Positions 16,581-24,785 of a stretch of 64,000 bases of DNA are shown here, in pieces. How positions within the stretch are numbered: position 1 is the stretch's first letter; every line of letters starts with the position of its first letter. The notes below the pieces were generated by a model that saw nothing but the letters and a program-made list of their open reading frames with translations, had not been told where the DNA came from and did not search any database. Source of the DNA: JAJDXO01 sp965213765 (lineage in GTDB: Bacteria; Pseudomonadota; Alphaproteobacteria; Rhodospirillales; UBA2165); NCBI GenBank assembly GCA_965213765.1, contig OZ243926.1, forward strand, positions 62,001-126,000, read 5' to 3'. The position numbers and the translations under genes were made by a program.

Positions 16581-17357
16581 ATGCTCGTCGACAGCCACTG
16601 CCATCTGGACTATCCGGACTTCGCCGAAGAGTTGCCGGCCGTGCTTGAGCGCGCCAAAGCCGCCGGCGTGGGTCATATGGTGACCATCTGTACCCGGTTG
16701 TCCAAGTTCGATGGGGTTAAGGCGGTCGCCCAGGCCCACGACAACATTTATTGCTCCGTCGGTATTCACCCGCATGACGCAGGAAAAGAGCCTAGGACCA
16801 CGGTTCAGGAACTGGTTGAACTGACCAACCACCCGAAAGTGGTGGGCATCGGCGAAACCGGGCTTGATTTCTACTATGACAACAGCCCCCGGGACGACCA
16901 GGAGGCGAGTTTCCGCATTCATATCGGGGCTTCCCGGGAAACCGGCCTGCCGTTGATCATTCACACCCGGGATGCCGACGATAAAACCATCGAAATCCTG
17001 GACGAAGAGCAGGAAAAAGGTGCTTTTCCGGGCCTCATCCACTGTTTTTCGGTGGGCCGCGGGGTTGCCGAGGCGGCCATCAGGCACGGCATGTATATCT
17101 CGCTGTCTGGCATCCTGACGTTCAAGAACTCGGTCGCATTGCAGGATATCGTCAAGGATCTGCCCCTCGACCGGCTGCTGGTCGAAACCGATTCGCCGTT
17201 CCTGGCGCCGGTGCCCGAACGCGGCAAGCGCAACGAGCCGTCCTTCGTCCGGCATACGGCCGAATTTGCGGCGGATTTGCTGGGAATTTCATTTGCCGAG
17301 CTGGAACAAGCAACCACTGACAACTTCTTCCGGCTATTTTCCAAAGCGGCGGCCTGA
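16581..17357 (+). CDS. tatD: TatD-family metal-dependent deoxyribonuclease
   Basis: A 258-aa TIM-barrel hydrolase. Ligand motifs are VDSHCHLDYP, VGIHPHDA, GIGETGLDFYYD, IHTRDAD, IHCFSV and ETDSPFLAP. TatD proteins act as 3'-5' exonucleases or general metal-dependent DNases in DNA repair and turnover. The neighbours metG and the PhnP-like gene are the usual ones. Confidence 0.92.
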   Translation: MLVDSHCHLDYPDFAEELPAVLERAKAAGVGHMVTICTRLSKFDGVKAVAQAHDNIYCSVGIHPHDAGKEPRTTVQELVELTNHPKVVGIGETGLDFYYDNSPRDDQEASFRIHIGASRETGLPLIIHTRDADDKTIEILDEEQEKGAFPGLIHCFSVGRGVAEAAIRHGMYISLSGILTFKNSVALQDIVKDLPLDRLLVETDSPFLAPVPERGKRNEPSFVRHTAEFAADLLGISFAELEQATTDNFFRLFSKAAA

Positions 17358-17368
17358 GGCGCTAATCC

Positions 17369-18148
17369 GTGCAGGTCACCATTCTCGGCGCCGGCAGTTC
17401 AGGAGGAACGCCGCTGATCGGTGTCGGCTGGGGCGATTGCGATCCGGAAAATCCCAAGAACCGCCGCACCCGGCCCTCCATTCTCATTGAACAGGACGAG
17501 ACGGTCATTCTGGTGGATACGTCGCCGGATTTGCGCGAGCAGTTGCTCCGCGCGGATGTCCAACGCCTGGATGCGGTTCTCTATACCCACGCCCATGCCG
17601 ACCATTTGCACGGAATTGATGATTTGCGGGCCATTAATCGAGCCCACAACACCGATATTCCCATCTATCTGGACGCACCGACGCTGCGGGAGATCGAAAC
17701 CCGGTTCGGCTACGCGCTTACGCCGCTGCCGGACGGCACGGATTTCTATTTCAAGCCCGTCCTGGTCCCCAATTTGATCCGCGCCGGCGATACATTCGCC
17801 ATCAACGGGATCGAAATCATGTGTTTCGACCAGGATCACGGCGTGGCCGGCCGAACCCTCGGGTTTCGGATCGGCGGCTTTGCATACACCACGGACGCGG
17901 TCGAACTGCCGGTTGAGGCTTTCGAGGCTTTGAGCGGTCTGGATACCTGGGTTGTTGGCGCGCTCGGTGGCGCGGAGCATCCGACTCATGCCCATGTGGA
18001 CAAAGCGGTCGAGTGGATCGAACGGGCAGGGCCGCGGCGCGGCGTCATCAGCCACATGTCCCACCGCCTGGATTACGCCAAGCTGGCGGCATCGTTACCG
18101 GCCAATATCGAGCCGGCCTATGACGGGATGGTGCTTGAAATTGGCTAG
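17369..18148 (+). CDS. PhnP-like MBL-fold phosphodiesterase
   Basis: A 259-aa metallo-beta-lactamase-fold protein starting at GTG 17369 (QVTILGAGSSGGTPLIGV). The metal motif THAHADHLHGID is canonical HxHxDH; later ligands lie in CFDQDHG and ISHMSHRLDY. PhnP-type enzymes hydrolyse cyclic phosphodiesters, but no phosphonate genes are nearby, so this is probably the housekeeping member commonly found after tatD. Confidence 0.88.
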   Translation: MQVTILGAGSSGGTPLIGVGWGDCDPENPKNRRTRPSILIEQDETVILVDTSPDLREQLLRADVQRLDAVLYTHAHADHLHGIDDLRAINRAHNTDIPIYLDAPTLREIETRFGYALTPLPDGTDFYFKPVLVPNLIRAGDTFAINGIEIMCFDQDHGVAGRTLGFRIGGFAYTTDAVELPVEAFEALSGLDTWVVGALGGAEHPTHAHVDKAVEWIERAGPRRGVISHMSHRLDYAKLAASLPANIEPAYDGMVLEIG

Positions 18149-18823
18149 AAGACAGCCTCATTTATCGCCGTAACGGCGACAATCAAACCATTGATAAATA
18201 ATATGATTATGATTCGTCCCCGGTATAATACATAATATATATTATGCGACAATTCGATGTGAGTTGATGTGACGCGGCAGGCTCGAGCCGGCTGGGACCG
18301 GGTTCTCTCCCCCGCGGTCCGCGGTACAAATATCAGGAAGCCGGTATCGGCGTCGATCGCGCCTTCTGATTGAGATCTTTCAGCTCGTTTTGCTGAATGA
18401 TCTCGCGCAGTAGTCCCGCATACTCTGGCCCTGTCCCTGTTTCTAGCCTCTTTGCCCAATAGTCTCTTCCGGATAGGCGGCGATTGGGATGCCTGTCGCG
18501 CGTAGCCGGAGGCGATGGGCCGAGTCCTGCGGCTTGACGACGCGGTGCCGGCAATCTCGGATTCCAGATCGTCGCGCTGTTTGCCGGCCATGTGCCGCCG
18601 ACAGGCGTAAAACGGCTGGAATCCGGCAAATATTCATGATCATGCCGTACTCTCCGGAAGCCCAATGCACTAAAGGATTTCCCTCGGGAGTACAGATATT
18701 CTGTCCGGCAAGCGGACGTAGCCTGGGTTTATTCCCCGATATTTTGTGTCTCGTCGACGGGGTCTTGTCCGCTGCCGGGATTGATGTACTAAAGGCGTTG
18801 GTCTTCGTACAGGAATTATCCCC
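18149..18823. other. 675-bp stretch without a supported gene
   Basis: The first 110 bases are unusually AT-rich for this genome and contain a perfect 16-bp palindrome, CATAATATATATTATG (18232-18247), and a TATAAT hexamer. The rest is GC-richer with broken frames. A minus-strand frame ending at 18333 closes with a coding-like helical segment (YWAKRLETGTGPEYAGLLRE) but its upstream half does not look coding, so a decayed gene is possible. The last part is the mazG promoter region. The base composition suggests an old insertion. Confidence 0.4.
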
Positions 18824-19624
18824 GTGACTGGACACACGATAGATCGCCTCAAACGGATTATGGCCCAACTGCGCGACCCGGAGACCGGTTGCCCATGGGA
18901 TGTGGAGCAGAATTTCGCCTCCATCGCACCTTACACCATTGAAGAAGCATATGAGGTGGCGGACGCGATCGAGGCAGGCGATATGGAGGCCCTAAAGGAC
19001 GAACTCGGCGATTTGCTGTTGCAGGTGATCTTTCATTCTCAGATGGCCGATGAGCAGCGGGCCTTCAACTTTGACGATGTAGCGGAGACCATTTCGGACA
19101 AAATGGTCCGCCGGCACCCCCATGTGTTCAGCGATGAAAATGTGGGTGATACAGAGGCGCAAACCCGGGCTTGGGAGGAAACCAAGGCCCGGGAGCGCAA
19201 GGCTAAGGCGGCTGACGATCCGGACCACAGCGCGCTCGACGGTGTGGCCAAGGGCCTCCCTGCCCTGCTCCGCGCACTCAAACTGCAAAAGCGGGCGGCA
19301 CGGATCGGGTTCGACTGGCGCGGCGCCGAGGGAGCTCTGGCCAAACTTCGCGAGGAAATCAATGAGCTTTCGGAAGAGGTCCGCCGCTCGGGCGCCGACC
19401 AGGAAAAATTGGCCGACGAACTGGGCGATGTCCTGTTTTCGGTGGTGAATTTGGCCCGAAAGCTGGATATGGACCCCGAAGCGGCGCTGCGTCACGGCAA
19501 CGCCAAATTCGAGCGCCGATTTAGGATCATGGAGCGGCAGCTGAAATCGGCCGGCCGGGAGCTGAACGGGGCGGAGCTCGATGAAATGGAAGCCGAGTGG
19601 CAGCAGGCAAAGGCCGCTGAATAG
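18824..19624 (+). CDS. mazG: Nucleoside triphosphate pyrophosphohydrolase
   Basis: A 266-aa protein with two tandem MazG domains. The first has PWDVEQNF, YTIEEAYEVADAIE and LKDELGDLLLQVIFH; the second has LREEINELSEEV and LADELGDVLFSVVNLAR. The EExxE/ExxD residues bind Mg2+. It hydrolyses NTPs/dNTPs to monophosphates, limiting aberrant nucleotides and influencing (p)ppGpp levels. GTG start at 18824. It is convergent with the hflX-side operon, with the repeat element and IS110 inserted between. Confidence 0.93.
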   Translation: MTGHTIDRLKRIMAQLRDPETGCPWDVEQNFASIAPYTIEEAYEVADAIEAGDMEALKDELGDLLLQVIFHSQMADEQRAFNFDDVAETISDKMVRRHPHVFSDENVGDTEAQTRAWEETKARERKAKAADDPDHSALDGVAKGLPALLRALKLQKRAARIGFDWRGAEGALAKLREEINELSEEVRRSGADQEKLADELGDVLFSVVNLARKLDMDPEAALRHGNAKFERRFRIMERQLKSAGRELNGAELDEMEAEWQQAKAAE

Positions 19625-19786
19625 AGCTGAACCGCCGCCGCAACCGGGACATGCCGTATTAACGGCCGGCGGACCAATTCCATCAACGATCCAGCGCCGA
19701 GGCGAATTGCCCTCCTCAGCTAGGGTCTGTACTCAATTGGGGGATTCTCCTTTTTGCACCCTCTCACCCTGCCCCTTGTGTCTTGC

Positions 19787-19974
19787 GGAATGAGGTAAAG
19801 TCGGGAACCGGCGGAGCGGTTTGCGCCGCGTCCGCCGGCGCGGAGGTGAGGCCGTCCGACCCTTGGCCGTGTGTGCCACAGGCCGCGGGAGAGCGTGGTC
19901 CCCTCCGCCTTCTTTCGAAGCCCGTACAGTTGCACGGGCATGATAGCCCGCACTGCAAGGAAGGGACAGAAGGA
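19787..19974 (+). ncRNA. Candidate IS110 bridge-RNA region
   Basis: In IS110-group elements such as IS621, the left non-coding end upstream of the recombinase is transcribed as a bridge RNA whose two loops pair with target and donor DNA. This 188-base stretch has the right place and size and contains inverted pairs (for example GCCGCG/CGCGGC-type segments and CCCGTACAGTTGCACGGG). Loop assignments were not worked out. If the element is of the IS1111 group, the RNA would instead be downstream. Confidence 0.3.
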
Positions 19975-20910
19975 ATGAGCAAGCTGACGATCGGGATCGA
20001 CGTTTCGAAGGACTGGTTGGACGTGGCGACGGCCGATGGGAAAAACCGCTTCCGGGTGACCACCGACCGCGCGGGGCTGGACGCGCTGGTCGAGCGATTG
20101 TCGGCGCTGCGCGGTGCGCCGGCGGTCGGCCTGGAGGCATCCGGCGGCTACGAGCGCGTGGTGATCCGGCGGCTCCGCCAAGCGGGCATGGCCGTGCGCC
20201 TGGTGGATCCGGCGCGGGTCCGGCAGTTCGCCCGCGCCACGGGCGTCAAGGCCAAGAACGACCGCCTCGATGCCGCCGTCATCGCCGCCTTCATCGACAC
20301 CGTTGGCGGCCCGGACGTGAGCGACGACGCCCACCGCCAGCGGCTGCGCGCCTTCGTCGCCCATCGGCGCCAGCTGTCGGACGCCGTGATCACCCTCGAC
20401 CACCAGATGCGGCTGGTCACCGACCCGGAACTGCAGGCGCTGGCCGCCGAACGCCGCGCCCTCCTGGTCCGCCAACGGGACGCCATCGAACATCGCATCG
20501 TCGCAATCCTCAACCAAGACCGCACCGCCGCGTCCCTGTTCGAGCTCTTGCGCACCGTGCCCGGCGTCGGCCCCGTCCTCGCCTGGACCCTGATCGCCGA
20601 GATGCCCGAACTGGGCGCCCTCGACCGGGGGAAAATTGCCGCCCTCGCCGGCGTGGCGCCGTTCGACCGCGATAGCGGCACCCATAGGGGGCGCCGCGCC
20701 ATCTTCGGCGGACGTCCCCACCTGCGCAAGGTGCTCTACATGGCCGCCCTCGCCGCCGCCAGGCACAATCCCGCCATCGCCGCCGTCCACCGCAGGCTGA
20801 TCGACAACGGCAAACCGCCAAAGGTCGCCCTCACCGCCTGCATGCGCAAGCTCATCGTCATCCTCAACGCCATGGTCCGGGACAATCAACCCTGGGAACC
20901 AGCTACATGA
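19975..20910 (+). CDS. IS110-family transposase/recombinase
   Basis: A 311-aa protein with the IS110 architecture: an N-terminal RuvC-like DEDD domain (IGIDVSKDWLDVA, GLEASGGYERVV, KNDRLDAAVIAAF) and a C-terminal Transposase_20 domain (LRTVPGVGPVLAWTLIAEMP, LAGVAPFDRDSGTHRGRR) with the conserved serine. ATG 19975 is chosen over the upstream frame extension because AAGGA precedes it and the protein then starts at the family's usual MSKLTIGIDVSK. It appears intact. Its host integration site is the short repeat element. Confidence 0.92.
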   Translation: MSKLTIGIDVSKDWLDVATADGKNRFRVTTDRAGLDALVERLSALRGAPAVGLEASGGYERVVIRRLRQAGMAVRLVDPARVRQFARATGVKAKNDRLDAAVIAAFIDTVGGPDVSDDAHRQRLRAFVAHRRQLSDAVITLDHQMRLVTDPELQALAAERRALLVRQRDAIEHRIVAILNQDRTAASLFELLRTVPGVGPVLAWTLIAEMPELGALDRGKIAALAGVAPFDRDSGTHRGRRAIFGGRPHLRKVLYMAALAAARHNPAIAAVHRRLIDNGKPPKVALTACMRKLIVILNAMVRDNQPWEPAT

Positions 20911-21000
20911 AAAAAAAACGGCAAACACAGTTGCTCTCCCCCTGGCGGGGGCGAGGGAACGCATGGCAAGCCTCCTCTCCCCGCTCACCCGCAAGTCGTC

Positions 21001-21050
21001 ATCACCGGGTCGGTCAATTCGTCCGAATTGACCTTATTTGACCCGGTGAT
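21001..21050. repeat. Nested inverted repeat downstream of the IS110 transposase
   Basis: Outer arms ATCACCGGGTC and GACCCGGTGAT (11 bp, perfect) enclose a second perfect 8-bp pair, GGTCAATT/AATTGACC. It is followed by further inverted pairs up to 21145 (CCACG/CGTGG; ATGGCCGGG/CCCGGCCAT). They could form the structured 3' end of the IS110 element, a transcription terminator, or be an independent palindromic repeat cluster of the REP kind. Confidence 0.55.
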
Positions 21051-21199
21051 CCACGCCTAGAGGCCGGCGGTACACGTGGATGGCCGGGTCGAAGTTTGTC
21101 CTCCGGCCGGCGAAGCCGGTCCGGTGGGCCCGGCCATGACGCAATCATTTTATGCCTTATCGCCGCAACACTCCTATGGCGGCTCAATTGGGTCGGACC

Positions 21200-22018
21200 C
21201 TAGATCGCCTTCAGCAACCGATTGAGTTGGTTCCAGCTGGCGTTATCCGGCGCCAGCAGAATTCGCTCGCGCAGGATGCCCATGGGTCTGTACGCCGATC
21301 CGTCCTCGACAAACCGGCTACAGCCGCCGGCTTCCCCGTGAATGAGAATACCCGCGGCGTGGTCCCAGGGCTTGAGCATGCCGTATTCGGCGAAATGGAG
21401 TTTGCCGAGGGCGAGGTCCATGTATTCACGGCCCGTGCATCCGTATCGGGTGACGTGGGCGGGGGCCGCACCGGGTTCGGCAGTTTCGTTGTGCCGATGA
21501 AGGCGGTCCCGCCGCCGCTTGCCCATGGAGCCGGTCATGTTGCCGAGGGACGTGTCTTGTGGGATGCGGACTTGTCCCTCCTCGGTCCAGGCGCCTTCTC
21601 CCTTGGCGGCCATCAGCATCACATCGTTCAGCGGATCGTAGATCCATCCGCGCACCGTTTCACCCTTGTCGGCGAGTGCGATGATCACGGCAAAACAATG
21701 TAGCCCGTCGGCGAAGTTGCGGGTGCCGTCCAGCGGATCGACAATCCACGCCGGCGCATCTCCGGTGAGCAGGTCGAGTACCGCATGGTCATCGTGGACG
21801 GCTTCCTCGCCGACGACGACGGTCCCAGGCGCCATCCGGGAGAGCGCTTCCGTGAACCGCGTTTCGGATGCCAGGTCAACCGCTGTCACCAGCTCGCCGG
21901 ATTGCTTGTTCGACACATGATGGCTCTCGAGCTGATTAAACAGCGGCATGATCTCGGCGGCGCAGACCTCGCGGATGAGGTTGGCCACCGTCTCGAAGGA
22001 CGGCAGGTCTGTCAGCAT
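21200..22018 (-). CDS. Inositol monophosphatase family protein
   Basis: A 272-aa Mg2+-dependent, Li+-sensitive phosphatase fold. Motifs are VVGEEAVHD, the metal site WIVDPLDGTRNFADG and the C-terminal KPWDHAAGILI. Substrates in the family include inositol phosphates, 3'-phosphoadenosine phosphate and histidinol phosphate; none can be picked here. The TAG stop shares its TA with the end of the repeat element, so the final residues (NRLLKAI) could be native or the result of the insertion. It lies 11 bp after the small gene upstream, probably in one transcript. Confidence 0.85.
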   Translation of the reverse strand: MLTDLPSFETVANLIREVCAAEIMPLFNQLESHHVSNKQSGELVTAVDLASETRFTEALSRMAPGTVVVGEEAVHDDHAVLDLLTGDAPAWIVDPLDGTRNFADGLHCFAVIIALADKGETVRGWIYDPLNDVMLMAAKGEGAWTEEGQVRIPQDTSLGNMTGSMGKRRRDRLHRHNETAEPGAAPAHVTRYGCTGREYMDLALGKLHFAEYGMLKPWDHAAGILIHGEAGGCSRFVEDGSAYRPMGILRERILLAPDNASWNQLNRLLKAI

Positions 22019-22029
22019 GGGGCCGCGCC

Positions 22030-22299
22030 TCAGGGGGCGTAGATTTCCCGGTCCTGGTGGTACGCGTCGGTAAATACCGAATGCAGTCGCGCCGCCTCAT
22101 CATTGAAGTCGGCGTGCTGCATCAGCGCTTTGGTCACATAAACGGCGAAGGTGACGGCTTCGCCCTTGCCGCGCAATTCGTGATCTTCAGAGAGCTCCGC
22201 CAGATATTCGTGAATTTGCTTGCGGGCCATGATGTTGAGTTGGCGCTTAACGAAGCGGTTCTTTCGCCGCCACTTGCGCTGGGCTTCGACGGTTGCCAT
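22030..22299 (-). CDS. Hypothetical protein (89 aa)
   Basis: A charged, helical protein beginning MATVEAQRKWRRKNRFVKRQ, with no signal peptide or membrane segment. The basic N-terminus resembles an RNA- or DNA-contacting helix, and the middle (KGEAVTFAVYVTKALMQHA) a short hydrophobic helix. AGGAGG lies just before the ATG. It sits between hflX and the inositol-phosphatase gene on the same strand. The family was not recognised. Confidence 0.75.
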   Translation of the reverse strand: MATVEAQRKWRRKNRFVKRQLNIMARKQIHEYLAELSEDHELRGKGEAVTFAVYVTKALMQHADFNDEAARLHSVFTDAYHQDREIYAP

Positions 22300-22387
22300 A
22301 GCAACCTCCTGTGGGTTCCAGACCTGGTGGATTTTCTACTAGTAGACTAGCCCAAAATCGGCCCGGTGCAAGCCGGGAATTCGAGGC

Positions 22388-23650
22388 TCAATCGCTGATC
22401 CGCTGCTGTTCCAGCCTATCCGCGTCGGACGGGTCCAACCGCACCGTCAATTCGACACTGTCCTCGCCATCGGTCCGGCTAATCACCTCCCCCTTCTTGT
22501 AGAGCCAGGAGAGCGTCTTGCCGTCCGCCCAGGGCAGGCGGAGGCTGACCTCCCGGCGTTGCGCCGACAGGGTGTCATCGAGGGTCCGGCGCAGGTCGTC
22601 GCATCCCTCCCCGGTCATCGCGGAGAGCAGAATAATCGGGTTGTTGCTCCGTACGGAGCGTTTGCCGAGCGCGGCCCGGCCTTCGTCGTCCAGGCGGTCC
22701 GCCTTGTTCAGGACCTCGACCAATGTCCGGCTGCCTGGTTCGCCGGCACCCAAATCATCCAGCACTTCGAGGACATCGTCCTTTTGCGCCTCGGTATCGG
22801 GGTGCACGATATCGCGGACATGGATCAGGATATCCGCTTCGGTGACTTCCTCCAGCGTCGCGCGGAAGGCATCCACCAGCTCGTGCGGCAGGTCCGACAC
22901 GAACCCCACCGTATCGGAGAGGATGGCCGCCCGTCCCGACGGCAGCTTCATTTCCCGCATGGTCGGATCCAATGTGGCGAAGAGCTGATCCTTCGACGCC
23001 GCTTTTGCCGACGTGAGCGTGTTGAACAGGGTCGATTTGCCGGCATTGGTATAGCCGACCAGGGCGATCACCGGGTACGGCACGCGCCGGCGGGATTCCC
23101 GGTGGAGCCTGCGGGTCCGGCGGACATCGACCAGGTCTTTTTTGAGGCGCGTGATTCGATCGCCGATCATCCGGCGGTCCGCCTCGATCTGAGTTTCGCC
23201 GGGACCGCCCATGAACCCGAACCCGCCCCGCTGGCGTTCCAAGTGGGTCCAGGAGCGAACCAAGCGGCTTCTCTGATAGCTGAGTGCCGCCAGTTCCACC
23301 TGCAATGTGCCTTCCCGGGTCCGCGCGCGGGCGCCAAAGATCTCAAGAATTAGACCGGTGCGGTCGATGACCTTGCACGACCATGCCCGTTCAAGACTGC
23401 GCTGCTGACCCGGTGTCAGCGTGGCGTCGACCACCGCCACATCAATGTGGTCGGCGCGTACCTGATCCCCGATCCGCTCGACGGTCCCCTTGCCAAACAG
23501 CGTCGACGGGCGAACCTTTGTCACACCAACGATTTCGGATGCCGCAACGATCAAATCGATGGCCTGGGCAAGGCCGACACACTCGTCCAGCCGTGCCTCG
23601 GGTGTCCGGGCTCGCGCCGGTTGGTCCCTCAGATGAGGATGAATAACCAA
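22388..23650 (-). CDS. hflX: Ribosome-associated GTPase HflX
   Basis: A 420-aa protein with the HflX N-terminal domain (STLFGKGTVERIGDQV, DATLTPGQQRSLE), the glycine-rich linker GGFGFMGGPGETQIEADRR and a GTPase domain: G1 GYTNAGKSTLFN, G3 DTVGF, G4 NKAD. HflX splits or rescues stalled ribosomes, particularly under heat stress. It lies 48 bp downstream of hfq on the same strand, the conserved hfq-hflX pair. Confidence 0.93.
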   Translation of the reverse strand: MVIHPHLRDQPARARTPEARLDECVGLAQAIDLIVAASEIVGVTKVRPSTLFGKGTVERIGDQVRADHIDVAVVDATLTPGQQRSLERAWSCKVIDRTGLILEIFGARARTREGTLQVELAALSYQRSRLVRSWTHLERQRGGFGFMGGPGETQIEADRRMIGDRITRLKKDLVDVRRTRRLHRESRRRVPYPVIALVGYTNAGKSTLFNTLTSAKAASKDQLFATLDPTMREMKLPSGRAAILSDTVGFVSDLPHELVDAFRATLEEVTEADILIHVRDIVHPDTEAQKDDVLEVLDDLGAGEPGSRTLVEVLNKADRLDDEGRAALGKRSVRSNNPIILLSAMTGEGCDDLRRTLDDTLSAQRREVSLRLPWADGKTLSWLYKKGEVISRTDGEDSVELTVRLDPSDADRLEQQRISD

Positions 23651-23698
23651 GCAACGGCCGCTGGCCGGTCGTTGCTCATCGCCGGAACTCAGTCCTAA

Positions 23699-23986
23699 TT
23701 ACTCCTCGGCGGGCGCGGCCTCGGCGGGTGGTGCCGCGGCGGCGCCCTCGTCGCGGTCGGGCTCAAACAGCTGGATCGGACCCGATGGCATGACTGTCGA
23801 TATGGCGTGTTTGTAGACCAACTGCGTGTGTCCGTCCCGGCGCAGGAGTACCGAGAAATTGTCAAACCACGTAATAATGCCTTGCAGTTTCACGCCATTG
23901 ACCAGAAATACGGTCACCGGTGTCTTGTTTTTGCGGACGTAGTTGAGAAACACGTCCTGTACATTTTGAGATTTTTCGGCCGACAC
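23699..23986 (-). CDS. hfq: RNA chaperone Hfq
   Basis: A 95-aa Sm-like protein. Sm1 motif residues are in VFLVNGVKLQGIITWFDNFSV and Sm2 in LVYKHAISTV; the C-terminal tail is acidic and alanine/proline-rich (GAAAAPPAEAAPAEE), as in alphaproteobacterial Hfq. The hexamer binds sRNAs and mRNAs. Upstream, the 136 bp to the HAD gene contain a short GTGGG/CCCAC hairpin. Confidence 0.95.
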   Translation of the reverse strand: MSAEKSQNVQDVFLNYVRKNKTPVTVFLVNGVKLQGIITWFDNFSVLLRRDGHTQLVYKHAISTVMPSGPIQLFEPDRDEGAAAAPPAEAAPAEE

Positions 23987-24122
23987 TTCTTTTGCCCCCC
24001 TGATCTCAGACGTCAGATTAGCGGGCTTCGCCGCTCAGACGGCAAGCTTCGCCCCTTGTGGGCCAAAAACCCACTTTCACGAGCTTATCCTACACGACTC
24101 GCCCCTTGCGGGAAGCCCTTTC

Positions 24123-24785
24123 TTAATGTGCGGCTATAACGGATGTAAACGCTGCGAGATCGGCGAAATGCGCGGCATAGGTGATTCCGTCTAATTCTTT
24201 GGCATTAAATGCTTTTTCGCCAATTAGTACCCCAGTACAGCCGCAGTTCTCGGCGAATCTCATATCGATTCCGGTGTCTCCGATGTACCAGACATTCACG
24301 CCCGAATTTACCCCGGTCTCCTCAAGCACGAGATTCATCGGCGCGCGCGCCGGTTTGTCCTCTGCCGCATCGCCCGCGCCCACGGCCTTGGCGATGTACC
24401 CGCTCCAGTCCAAGTGATCGATCTCGGCCCGCAGCAGGGGGCCCTGTTTGTTGCTGACCACGCCGACATAAGGCGCAGATGCGTTGGCGGCCGCGAGCAC
24501 ATCCTCGGCACCTCCCAGGACGGTGGTCCCCTCTAGATGGTGAGCCTCCACGTGTTCGTAGAATATTCGTCCGGCCTCTTCCCATCGGTCGCCGAACATT
24601 TCCGGGAACGCATCCCGCATGGATTTTCGGACCCGCGCCAAAGTCTGCTCATAGGTCCAGGAATCGTGCCCCATGGCTTCGAGGGTCGCGTTCATGGCGT
24701 CGTGGATCGATGGCCAGCAGTCGACCAACGTTCCGTCCCAATCAAAAATGATCGCTTCAGGGGGCTCCGTCGGCAGCATATTCAA
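24123..24785 (-). CDS. HAD-family phosphatase
   Basis: A 220-aa haloacid-dehalogenase-like hydrolase of the phosphoglycolate-phosphatase subgroup: motif I IIFDWDGTLVD, motif II in VVSNK, motif III lysine near EDKPARAP, motif IV WYIGDTGIDM; a helical cap follows motif I. The substrate is unknown. Its start overlaps the end of the aminotransferase gene by four bases (24782-24785), so the two are translationally coupled. Confidence 0.87.
   Translation of the reverse strand: MNMLPTEPPEAIIFDWDGTLVDCWPSIHDAMNATLEAMGHDSWTYEQTLARVRKSMRDAFPEMFGDRWEEAGRIFYEHVEAHHLEGTTVLGGAEDVLAAANASAPYVGVVSNKQGPLLRAEIDHLDWSGYIAKAVGAGDAAEDKPARAPMNLVLEETGVNSGVNVWYIGDTGIDMRFAENCGCTGVLIGEKAFNAKELDGITYAAHFADLAAFTSVIAAH

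Larger units (their letters stand above)
19787..21150 (+). mobile_element. IS110-family element nested in the short repeat (boundaries approximate)
   Basis: One recombinase gene is flanked by about 190 bp of upstream and up to 240 bp of downstream non-coding DNA, all absent from the repeat copy at 62.4 kb. IS110-family elements usually lack inverted repeats and target duplications, so the exact ends cannot be read here; they are set by where similarity to the uninterrupted repeat stops. The palindromes at 21001-21145 may belong to a separate repeat rather than to the IS. Confidence 0.65.
19723..21200. repeat. Short TA-flanked repeat element, copy A, interrupted by an IS110 element
   Basis: The left part (19723 to about 19785) and right part (about 21152-21200) match the two halves of the uninterrupted copy at 62360-62500. 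Shared left sequence includes GGGTCTGTACTCAATT and GGATTCTCCTTTTTGC; shared right sequence includes ATCGCCGCAAC and ATGGCGGCTCAAT. Terminal inverted repeats are imperfect and each end abuts TA (19721-19722, 21201-21202). Copy A also lacks about 27 bp present in copy B. No protein is encoded by the repeat itself: it looks like a MITE whose TA target resembles IS630/Tc1-type elements. Its right end supplies the G of the TAG stop of the inositol-phosphatase gene read on the minus strand only in the sense that TA is shared with that stop codon. Confidence 0.7.

Noticed and set aside
18333..18665. 110-codon minus-strand frame in the mazG upstream stretch
   Set aside because: Only the last ~35 codons look coding-like, the rest does not; not enough to call a gene.
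19720..20994. 424-codon minus-strand frame
   Set aside because: Antisense to the IS110 transposase and the repeat element; composition-driven, no start context.
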